Below, piece by piece: positions 1 to 5,547 of a stretch of 6,002 nt of DNA (position 1 is the stretch's first letter; each line of letters opens with the position of its first letter). A program made the position numbers and the translations under genes. The notes under the pieces were generated by a model. That model had not been told where the DNA came from and did no database searches. It saw only the letters and a program-made list of their open reading frames with translations. Source of the DNA: Candidatus Magasanikiibacteriota bacterium (lineage in GTDB: Bacteria; Patescibacteriota; Patescibacteriia; Magasanikbacterales; UBA10003). The stretch spans positions 1 to 6,002 of the forward strand of contig JAPLWR010000106.1 in NCBI GenBank assembly GCA_026396495.1, read 5' to 3'.

Positions 1-1
1 T

Positions 2-1750
2 AATACCGTAACAAGTCATCAGGCCAATTTAATTTATAAAGGTTCTTTTTTTGACGGTGGTGAAAAATTAACTTTAAAGAATAGTACTGGAGTTATAATT
101 GACGAAGTAAGCTGTACTTCAAAGTGGTTTGCTGGACGCAATGCTTATAACAAAGAAACAATGGAAAGAAAAAGCGCTGAAGTATCTGGAAGTGAATCTG
201 GTAACTGGCAAAATACGCCGATGGCTGTGTGGCAAGGCCAGGATGTCAATGGCACTTATATTGCCGGTACGCCAGGTTTACCCAATTCGTCAGTAACTTA
301 TTTGGATGGTATTTTGACGGCTGATAGAACTTTATCGGCAGGTACTTATTTTTTAGGAAATTTTTCTATTCCTGTTGGCAAAACTTTAAGAATTAACCCA
401 GGCGTTAAAATTATTGGCAGTGTTTCTTCTAACATTAAAGTTTCCGGAAAGTTGGAAATTTTGGGTACGGTAGATAATCCCGTTTTTTTTACATCCTACA
501 AAGAATCAGGGTTATCAAATAATGTCTATCTACAAGATTCTAATTGGGGTTATATCCAAATTTTATCCGGCGGACAAGCTGATATCAAAAATGTACAATT
601 TAATTTTGGTAATAGTAAATGGGAAAATTCTCGGCCTAAGGGTTTGATTTATGCAGATAATGCTACTCTAAATTTAGATGGTGTAATTTTTGATAAAAAT
701 TTAAATGAACGTCCGCGTGGTAATGTCCCTTTAATTAATTCTAGTAATTCTTCTTTAGAAATTAAGAATAGTCAATTTTTAAATAGTCCCAAAGGATTAG
801 TTGCTAAGGGTGGTAGTTTAAATTTATCAGGTAATAATTTTGACGGCTTGGGTTTATCCGCTGTAGAAAGTGAAGATCTGGAAGAGGCTGTGATAGAAAA
901 TAATACTTTTAATGATTTGGGCTGGGATTATATGGATCCAGTTAGAGAATATTGGGAACGTCCGTCTCCGCTGCTTTCTCCTGTTTCGTTTAAAAATTTT
1001 CTGCCGGAAAAAATTAAAGGTAATACTTTTGAAAATAATATTTTAAATTCTTGGGAAGTTTATGGAAAATTAGCTGCCAGTGGGAAGATTGATACTTTGG
1101 GAGAGACAGCAGCTATTATGGGAATGCTAGAGATTCCAGCAGGGATTAATTTAGAAATAAAAGAGGGGAGTATCATAAAAATGCCCCCCAATCACTCTCT
1201 TAAGGTTTTTGGGTCTTTATTAAGCAGGGGTGGGGAGGGAAGCGGGCAAATTGTATTCACATCTTTGCATGATGACGAATATGGTGGCGATGTAGATTTG
1301 GCAGAGCAGCAAACAACGCAAAAAGAAGGCAATGAATGGGCACAAATTTTAATTCAATCATCTGAACCAAGTGTCTTGGATAATACTTTGGTGCGTTTTG
1401 CTAATGCCGCTACAGCAGCAGATACTGAAGGATCCGTGTTTGTTGGCGGAGCCCCATTTTCCGCTAATAATCTTTCAATAGAGTATTCTCGCGTTCCTAG
1501 TATCGCCTTACATTTAAAAGATGCTACGGGGATGGTAATTAATGGTTGTTTTATTAAAAACGAAAATAAACGCGCCTTTGACCCCGGGGCTTACAATGAC
1601 GGTTCGGGTATTTGGATTAATGGCGGTAATCCACAAATTTCCAATTGTGTGATTGATACTTTTAATTTTGGTCTTCGTTTAAATCCAGAATCCCAACCAG
1701 AATTATCTAATATGGAATATAAAAATGTGGATTTTGATGTGGGGTTGTGA
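2..1750 (+). CDS. Lamin-tail domain / right-handed beta-helix surface protein, 5'-partial
   Basis: The frame is open from the first complete codon at position 2, giving 582 visible residues, so the start lies upstream of the window. The ATG at 161 is internal: it falls in the lamin-tail motif TMERK and should not be taken as the start. Residues 1-96 look like the end of a lamin-tail domain (GxxLTLKNSTGVIIDEV, a W-F-A-G-R-N segment, SGNWQ, then GTPGLPNS). Two beta-helix modules follow, at about residues 105-355 and 361-582. Each opens with a 'sIPvGktLrInPGvkI' type strand, then KVSGKL or KVFGSL, then F-T-S (163-165 and 419-421), then NWGYIQI or EWAQILI and rungs rich in Asn, Ser and Gly. Such proteins are usually exported and lie at the cell surface; the signal peptide would be in the missing part. 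No catalytic residues and no C-terminal anchor or membrane helix are seen, so a binding or structural role is as likely as polysaccharide cleavage. Confidence 0.87.
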   Translation, partial: NTVTSHQANLIYKGSFFDGGEKLTLKNSTGVIIDEVSCTSKWFAGRNAYNKETMERKSAEVSGSESGNWQNTPMAVWQGQDVNGTYIAGTPGLPNSSVTYLDGILTADRTLSAGTYFLGNFSIPVGKTLRINPGVKIIGSVSSNIKVSGKLEILGTVDNPVFFTSYKESGLSNNVYLQDSNWGYIQILSGGQADIKNVQFNFGNSKWENSRPKGLIYADNATLNLDGVIFDKNLNERPRGNVPLINSSNSSLEIKNSQFLNSPKGLVAKGGSLNLSGNNFDGLGLSAVESEDLEEAVIENNTFNDLGWDYMDPVREYWERPSPLLSPVSFKNFLPEKIKGNTFENNILNSWEVYGKLAASGKIDTLGETAAIMGMLEIPAGINLEIKEGSIIKMPPNHSLKVFGSLLSRGGEGSGQIVFTSLHDDEYGGDVDLAEQQTTQKEGNEWAQILIQSSEPSVLDNTLVRFANAATAADTEGSVFVGGAPFSANNLSIEYSRVPSIALHLKDATGMVINGCFIKNENKRAFDPGAYNDGSGIWINGGNPQISNCVIDTFNFGLRLNPESQPELSNMEYKNVDFDVGL

Positions 1751-1764
1751 GGTTATTTTGGTGT

Positions 1765-1793
1765 TTGCGCGGGGCAGGGGTTTTTGCTATAAT
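1765..1793 (+). promoter_or_regulatory. Sigma70-type promoter with extended -10
   Basis: A perfect TATAAT lies at 1788-1793 and is preceded by TGC at 1785-1787, making an extended -10. TTGCGC at 1765-1770 (TTG matches the -35 consensus) sits at the ideal 17-bp spacing. Transcription would begin near 1800, leaving a leader of only about 19 bases before the ATG at 1819. It lies directly after the stop of the beta-helix gene and most likely drives the coiled-coil and Wzy_C genes together. The spacer is unusually G-rich for this region (GGGGCAGGGG, 1771-1780). Confidence 0.75.
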
Positions 1794-1818
1794 TAACTTA
1801 CTTAAAATTTAGCTTTAT

Positions 1819-2079
1819 ATGGATGAACAACAAATGATACAATATTTTGCTTCTAAACAAGACTTGCGAGAATTTAAACAAGAAATGAGTGAATTTAAAG
1901 ATGAAATGCATGAATTCAAAAACGAAGTTTTAACTGTTTTAGATCAACAAACGGTTATTTTAAGACGTCTTGATGAAGAACGGGTTTTTGGTAGTGAAAG
2001 AGTTAATAAATTAGAAAAAAGAGTAGATAATAATGAACAAGACATAACTGAATTAAAAATAAAAGTAGCTTCTATTTAG
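1819..2079 (+). CDS. Small coiled-coil protein, function unknown
   Basis: An 86-residue, highly charged, soluble protein without signal peptide or membrane segment. Hydrophobic residues follow a strict 4-3 heptad pattern from F19 through M23, F26, M30, F33, V37, V40, Q44 and I47 to L51. After a break at VFGSE (56-60) a second coil runs V62, L65, V69, N72, I76, L79, V83. This predicts two alpha-helical segments joined by a glycine hinge, probably forming an oligomer or a helical hairpin. I do not recognise a named family; short proteins of this style are common in Patescibacteria. The ATG is placed about 19 bases after the predicted transcription start and has no Shine-Dalgarno sequence. It ends 16 bases before the O-antigen-ligase-like gene and should be co-transcribed with it, so a role as its partner or in the same process is possible but unproven. 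Confidence 0.8.
   Translation: MDEQQMIQYFASKQDLREFKQEMSEFKDEMHEFKNEVLTVLDQQTVILRRLDEERVFGSERVNKLEKRVDNNEQDITELKIKVASI
1870..1932 (+). repeat. Three tandem 21-bp repeats encoding a heptad
   Basis: Three consecutive 21-bp units (1870-1890, 1891-1911, 1912-1932) encode EFKQEMS, EFKDEMH and EFKNEVL, residues 18-38 of the small coiled-coil protein. All begin GAATTYAAA. The units have diverged at the DNA level, mostly in the second half. They look like old internal duplication of one coiled-coil heptad and not like a recent slippage product. Confidence 0.8.
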
Positions 2080-2095
2080 AAATTAATTTGTAAAC

Positions 2096-4297
2096 ATGAA
2101 AGAAAAATATTTACTTTGGGGGATTAAAATTTTAGTCTACGCTTCTTTTATAATGCCCTTGATTGTCATGGGTGAGACTTTTATTTTTCCTTTTGTATTT
2201 CCTAAGGCTATTTATTTCAGGGTTTTAGTAGAATTAATGTTGGGTTTGTATGTTTTACTTTGTATCTTAAATAAAGATTATTTACCTAGAAATACACCGC
2301 TTACCTTAAGTGTTTTATTTTGGCTTTTTGCTTTGTTTTTGGCTTCTATTTTTGGTACTGATTTTATTCGTAGTTTTTGGGGCAATTATGAACGTATGAG
2401 TGGCTGGTATACTTTGGCTCATTTTGCTGTTTATTTTTTAATTGTTACTTCTATCTTTAAAACTTGGGGTGAATGGAAATGGTTGTTGCGTTGGTCTCTT
2501 CTTTGGAGTTTATTTGTTGGTTTAACTGGTTTAAATTTTTTACTATCTGACAAATCTATCATGAAAATTGGTGGTGGCGGAAGTTTGGGTAACCAAATTT
2601 ATCTAGCTAATTTTGTTTTATTTTTTGTTTTTATTGCCTGGTATTTATTTCGTAAAGAAGAAAAAAAAGTTTGGAAATTTTTGTCTGCCCTTTATATCGT
2701 GGTTGGCGTTGGTATTATGATGTATAACGGCAAGCGTGGACCTTTCATTGGGTTATTAGCTGGAGTTTTTGTGGCGGCTTTTTTGTCTAGTCTTTTTACT
2801 AAAATTAAAAAATGGAGGGTGATTGGCTTAAGTATTTTTGCTATTTTAATTGTTTGTGGAGGTTTGATTTTTGCCTTTCGCCAGACAGATTTTGTTGGTA
2901 ATTTGCCAGCCATTGGTCCAATCGCTAGAATTAGTTTGTCTTCTGGTACTGCCGAAACCAGACTTATCGCTTGGAATATTGCCTGGCAGGCTTTTAAAGA
3001 ACGGCCGGTTTTTGGCTGGGGTCTAGAAAATTTTTACTACGCCTTTAATAAATATTATAACCCAGTATCTTTAGAACATGGATATTACGAAACTTGGTTT
3101 GATAGAAGTCACAACATCTTTTTAGATTATCTTTCTACCTCCGGTTTAATTGGTTTTGTAAGTTATCTTGGTTTTTTTGCTGTATGTGGTTGGGTGGTGA
3201 TTAAAAGATTTAGGCAATCAGCTATCCAATTAGATGATTTGGTTTTTTTTACAATTTTTTTAGTTGGCTACGCCGTGCAGAATTTTTTCGTGTTTGATCA
3301 TTTAAGTTCTTATTTAGTTTTCTTTTTTGTTTTTTCTCTGATTAACTTTTTTGATGTGGACAAAAAGAACCTGTTAGAAAAAGTTAAAGACAAAATTAGT
3401 CAAAAGGTTGTACCTTCTAAAACCAAAACAACTTTATCCTGGGGGCCTGTTTTAGGAATTGGTGTCATTACTGTATTTTTAATTTATACTACTAATGTTT
3501 TACCAGCTAGGGCCAACAAAGAAGATTTTCAGACACAGATGTTAATGCAAAAAGATTTTGGCGCTGGGTTTTCTAAAATGAAAGATACAATGCTAATTAA
3601 TTCTTTTTATGTTGTTGATTTGCGCAATGATTTTAGTCGGGCTATTATTTCCTACGCTCAGAATCTGCAAGTGGCTCAGACCCCTGTCTTTAAAGAGGCT
3701 GCTCAATTTATTGTGACAGAATTAGAGAAAACAATGTCCGATCATCCTTTGGAATTACAAACTTTAGTTAGTTTAAGCCAATACTATGGTTTGTTTGGAA
3801 ATTTAAATAAAGCTGAGGAATTATTGATTAAGGCTAGAGAATTAAGCCCAAAACGTCAACAAGTGGCTTATCTTTTGGTTCGTGTTAAGGTTATGAAGAA
3901 GGACTATCAGGGTGCTATAAATTTGTTGGAACAGACTATAAAAGATGATGCAAAAATTCCAGATAGTTATTGGTACCTAACTTTGATTTATATGGAAGTA
4001 GGGGATGCAAAAAGATCTTATGATAATTTAAAATTATCTGTACAATATGGTAAAGATTTTACATTGCAGGAATCTCTTTTGGGTGGAAATATTGCTAAAC
4101 AAAATAACGATTGGTTGCTGTCTAAAACATTATTTGAACTTGCCTTAAGTAAAGATCAAAAAAATGTTTCAGCGTTGCTGGGTTTATCAGAAATTTATAG
4201 TAAATTAGGAGATAAAGAAAAAGCTAAAGAAATGGCTGATAGGGCGGCGTTGTATGATGCCAAGGCTTCAGAAGAAAGTAAAAAGTGGTTAAAGTAA
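2096..4297 (+). CDS. O-antigen ligase/polymerase (Wzy_C family) membrane protein with C-terminal TPRs
   Basis: A 733-residue polytopic protein. I count about 13 hydrophobic helices: roughly 8-26, 39-57, 68-86, 101-120, 128-150, 164-185, 193-210, 214-230, 240-260, 350-368, 381-399, 403-419 and 449-468. Family marks are SFWGNYERMSGW (93-104), SLGNQIYLANF (163-173), GKRGPFIGL (212-220, with R214), and the large loop 262-348 holding ETRLIAW (R289), FGWGLENF (306-313) and FDRSHNIFLDYL (335-346, with H339, the position of the key His in WaaL-type ligases). Residues from about 554 on form TPR-like repeats starting near 554, 588, 622, 656 and 691 (A573/A580/P585; A607; A710/A717). Proteins of this superfamily transfer or polymerise lipid-linked glycans at the outer face of the membrane; the TPR tail probably binds a partner or acceptor. 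Ligase, polymerase and protein O-glycosyltransferase cannot be told apart here. The ATG follows the upstream stop by 16 bases with no Shine-Dalgarno sequence. Confidence 0.88.
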   Translation: MKEKYLLWGIKILVYASFIMPLIVMGETFIFPFVFPKAIYFRVLVELMLGLYVLLCILNKDYLPRNTPLTLSVLFWLFALFLASIFGTDFIRSFWGNYERMSGWYTLAHFAVYFLIVTSIFKTWGEWKWLLRWSLLWSLFVGLTGLNFLLSDKSIMKIGGGGSLGNQIYLANFVLFFVFIAWYLFRKEEKKVWKFLSALYIVVGVGIMMYNGKRGPFIGLLAGVFVAAFLSSLFTKIKKWRVIGLSIFAILIVCGGLIFAFRQTDFVGNLPAIGPIARISLSSGTAETRLIAWNIAWQAFKERPVFGWGLENFYYAFNKYYNPVSLEHGYYETWFDRSHNIFLDYLSTSGLIGFVSYLGFFAVCGWVVIKRFRQSAIQLDDLVFFTIFLVGYAVQNFFVFDHLSSYLVFFFVFSLINFFDVDKKNLLEKVKDKISQKVVPSKTKTTLSWGPVLGIGVITVFLIYTTNVLPARANKEDFQTQMLMQKDFGAGFSKMKDTMLINSFYVVDLRNDFSRAIISYAQNLQVAQTPVFKEAAQFIVTELEKTMSDHPLELQTLVSLSQYYGLFGNLNKAEELLIKARELSPKRQQVAYLLVRVKVMKKDYQGAINLLEQTIKDDAKIPDSYWYLTLIYMEVGDAKRSYDNLKLSVQYGKDFTLQESLLGGNIAKQNNDWLLSKTLFELALSKDQKNVSALLGLSEIYSKLGDKEKAKEMADRAALYDAKASEESKKWLK

Positions 4298-4305
4298 TTT
4301 TATTA

Positions 4306-4333
4306 AAAATCCCTGGTTCTAGCCAGGGATTTT
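4306..4333. terminator. Bidirectional intrinsic terminator between convergent genes
   Basis: AAAATCCCTGG (4306-4316) pairs with CCAGGGATTTT (4323-4333), an 11-bp perfect stem with a 6-base loop TTCTAG. On the plus strand the stem ends in a short T-run. On the minus strand the transcript passes into ATTTTTAATAAAA, so both strands offer a U-tract. It starts 9 bases after the Wzy_C gene stop. It overlaps the stop codon of the minus-strand glycosyltransferase (4332-4334), so one hairpin probably ends both transcripts. Confidence 0.85.
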
Positions 4334-5027
4334 AGTATAGAGAAGAGGTTTTTTGAATGGTATCTGCCAGATTAAATCGTTTAACTGTTTGGTGGGCGTG
4401 TTCCGATAGTTTTTGGGCTAGTTGTGGGTTTTTAATTAATTTATCTAAGGATGAGGCTAAATCAGAGGAGTTGCTGGGTTGAATAATTAAGGCATTCTCT
4501 TCGTTTTTGAGTATTTCTGGTATAGAGCCAACAGAGGTAGTGATGATGGGAACTTGCGCTGCCATGGCCTCTAGAATAGCATAAGGAAAGCCTTCTTTAA
4601 TAGAAGATAGGACAAAAATATCAAGAGCTTTTAGATATTGGTGAGCATTAGGCAGAGTACCAGTTAAAATAACTTGTTGATTTAAATTATTTCTTTGTAT
4701 TTGTTTTGCCAAGCTGTTTCTTTCAGGACCGTCGCCAATAATTATAAGTTTTGAATTGGGGTTAGTTTTGATAAATTTTTTAAAAGATTCAATCAAAATA
4801 TTTAGTCCTTTGGTTTTATAGAAATTGGCAATCGTGCCAATCAAGAAAGAATCCTTTTTAATATTATTTTGAGCGAGAGGAGAAAATTCAAGAATCTTTT
4901 GTTTGGCCTCTTCTTTTGTCAAAAAATTAATTTTTTCTAAATCAATTCCATTGGGTATAACAAAAATACTATCTTTTTTGGCAGTTTTGTTTTTTAAAGC
5001 AATATTTTTTTCTTTTTCTGATAAGGG
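4332..5027 (-). CDS. GT4 glycosyltransferase, C-terminal (donor-binding) half of the split gene
   Basis: This frame is open from 5027 (after an in-frame TAG at 5030-5028) to the TAA at 4334-4332, 231 residues. Counting from 5027 it shows IPNGID (24-29), the interdomain entry of GT4 enzymes; IGTIANFYKTKGLNILIESF (63-82); IGDGPE (97-102); and the EX7E motif EGFPYAILE (145-153, E145 and E153), whose glutamates contact the nucleotide sugar. The helix after AAQVPIITTSVGSIPE is also typical. So the catalytic half is intact and shows no further damage. There is no ATG. The only usual start codon is a TTG at 4922-4920, inside the domain after NGID and without a ribosome site, so independent translation of a working protein is unlikely. 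Confidence 0.7.
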   Translation of the reverse strand, partial: PLSEKEKNIALKNKTAKKDSIFVIPNGIDLEKINFLTKEEAKQKILEFSPLAQNNIKKDSFLIGTIANFYKTKGLNILIESFKKFIKTNPNSKLIIIGDGPERNSLAKQIQRNNLNQQVILTGTLPNAHQYLKALDIFVLSSIKEGFPYAILEAMAAQVPIITTSVGSIPEILKNEENALIIQPSNSSDLASSLDKLIKNPQLAQKLSEHAHQTVKRFNLADTIQKTSSLY

Positions 5028-5463
5028 CTAATTTTTCCATTAGTAAATAAAGCCAACGTTTACAAAAAGGGAGAGATTCTTTAAAAACCCAGCCATGGGC
5101 GGTATAAATAATTTTTGGTGTTTTGTTAATTCGTCCAGCAATTGCGCCTATCACCCCAGCTTTAGAGCTATTAAGGTGGATGATGTCAAAATTGTTTTGT
5201 TTTAAAAAACTAGTGATTTCTCCAATCGCCATTAAATCATGCCAAGGGCAGATTTCTCTTTTTAATTGTTTAAAGGTAACAGTTTTAATACTTGCGGATT
5301 GTGATCGATTCAATAATTCTTGGGAATGACCATTAGAACCAGTGGCTATGGTAATATCAAAAGTTTCAGCTAAATTTGTAGCTAAATCAAAAATATATTT
5401 TTGGGCTCCACCCCACTCAGCTTGAGTAACAATATAGAGTATTTTTTTCTTTTTGTCTTCCAT
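4969..5463 (-). CDS. GT4 glycosyltransferase, N-terminal (acceptor-side) half of the split gene
   Basis: ATG at 5463-5461, TAG at 4971-4969, 164 residues. Residues 1-146 are a normal Glyco_transf_4 type N-terminal Rossmann domain: KKKILYIVTQ strand (4-13), glycine loop WGGAQ (17-21), DIIHLNSSKAGVIGAIAGR (93-111), YTAHGW (120-125) and the helix LYLLMEKLA (138-146). From about residue 147 the reading turns into a Lys/Arg-rich tail (RKRKKYCFKKQNCQKR) that does not fit the family and is the out-of-frame reading of the next domain. The protein as read lacks the whole donor-binding domain and should be inactive. There is no Shine-Dalgarno sequence; the start follows a perfect 14-bp palindrome directly. 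Confidence 0.75.
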   Translation of the reverse strand: MEDKKKKILYIVTQAEWGGAQKYIFDLATNLAETFDITIATGSNGHSQELLNRSQSASIKTVTFKQLKREICPWHDLMAIGEITSFLKQNNFDIIHLNSSKAGVIGAIAGRINKTPKIIYTAHGWVFKESLPFCKRWLYLLMEKLALIRKRKKYCFKKQNCQKR

Positions 5464-5477
5464 AAGTCAATTGACTT
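5464..5477. promoter_or_regulatory. Perfect 14-bp palindrome, candidate operator
   Basis: AAGTCAATTGACTT at 5464-5477 is a perfect inverted repeat with no gap. It abuts the ATG of the minus-strand glycosyltransferase and contains the -35 hexamer (TTGACT, 5471-5476) of the divergent plus-strand promoter. A dimeric regulator bound here would cover that -35 and the short leader of the minus-strand transcript. Some of the symmetry could be chance in AT-rich DNA, since TTGACT has its own reason to be there. As RNA it would form only a weak 5-bp stem. Confidence 0.45.
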
Positions 5478-5499
5478 TTAAGCTAATTCTGAGTATACT
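5471..5499 (+). promoter_or_regulatory. Promoter for the UDP-glucuronate decarboxylase gene
   Basis: TTGACT (5471-5476, five of six consensus bases) and TATACT (5494-5499, five of six) are separated by exactly 17 bp on the plus strand. Transcription would start near 5506, giving a leader of about 40 bases to the ATG at 5548. The -10 is part of the palindrome AGTATACT (5492-5499) shared with a minus-strand promoter. Confidence 0.7.
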
Positions 5500-5520
5500 A
5501 AAAAAAGCCTTTTTTCGCAA
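5492..5520 (-). promoter_or_regulatory. Promoter for the minus-strand glycosyltransferase, sharing its -10
   Basis: Read on the minus strand, TTGCGA (5520-5515, four of six consensus bases) lies 17 bp from TATACT (5497-5492, five of six). Transcription would start near 5485, about 21 bases before the ATG at 5463. Six of the eight bases of AGTATACT serve as -10 in each direction, so the two promoters overlap back to back. The spacer holds the symmetric run AAAAAAGCCTTTTTT (5501-5515), probably rigid or bent DNA. Confidence 0.6.
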
Positions 5521-5547
5521 GAAATAGATAAAAAATAGACAAAAATT

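Larger units (their letters stand above)
4332..5463 (-). pseudogene. GT4 family glycosyltransferase, broken by frameshift/deletion between its two domains
   Basis: Two minus-strand reading frames together make one GT-B fold glycosyltransferase: the N-terminal domain is read from 5463, the C-terminal domain to 4332. The first frame is typical up to M-E-K-L-A (5040-5026). The second frame is open from 5027 and becomes typical at S-E-K-E-K-N (from 5021), leading to VIPNGID. The two frames therefore meet at about 5028-5019. Joined there the protein would be about 377 residues, slightly short for the family. Relatives usually carry roughly ten more residues here, of the kind 'xxxxDKIIxV' before the SE motif. 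A deletion of 3n+2 bases (for example 29 or 32) fits both the shift and the lost residues better than a single-base error, although an assembly fault cannot be excluded. The enzyme would transfer a sugar from a nucleotide donor in surface glycan assembly. No donor or acceptor can be named. Confidence 0.8.

Noticed and set aside
161..1750. A gene starting at the ATG at 161
   Set aside because: The frame is open back to position 2, and the 53 codons before it complete a lamin-tail domain that continues through this ATG; the Met is internal.
1751..1785. Intrinsic terminator after the beta-helix gene (G-rich block followed by T5)
   Set aside because: No stem longer than three base pairs can be formed by the G-rich block; it is better explained as the spacer of the downstream promoter.
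1748..1787. TGA at 1748-1750 read as glycine, as in Gracilibacteria/SR1, extending the beta-helix protein to the TAA at 1790
   Set aside because: No other in-frame TGA occurs in any gene here, including the 733-codon ligase, and a strong promoter occupies the would-be extension. Standard termination is far more likely.
2692..2913. Minus-strand 73-codon open frame
   Set aside because: It lies wholly inside the well-supported Wzy_C gene on the other strand, and its product is a low-complexity Lys/Pro/Ile/Thr-rich string with no family features.
4332..4922. An independent gene starting at the TTG at 4922-4920
   Set aside because: The homology to GT4 enzymes continues upstream of it through VIPNGID in the same frame, so the TTG is an internal leucine.
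5005..5017. Programmed frameshift or transcript slippage on the A7 and A5 runs of the glycosyltransferase mRNA
   Set aside because: A one-base slip at the A7 run would join the frames, but family-like residues (SEKEKN) are already in the second frame before that run, and the expected strand between the domains would still be missing.
5123..5329. Plus-strand 68-codon open frame
   Set aside because: It is antisense to the N-terminal domain of the glycosyltransferase, whose motifs are clear on the minus strand, and has no start context of its own.
5501..5515. AAAAAAGCCTTTTTT as a terminator hairpin
   Set aside because: The symmetric runs leave no room for a loop and the stem would be nearly all A-U; it lies inside the divergent promoter region and reads better as a spacer/A-tract.
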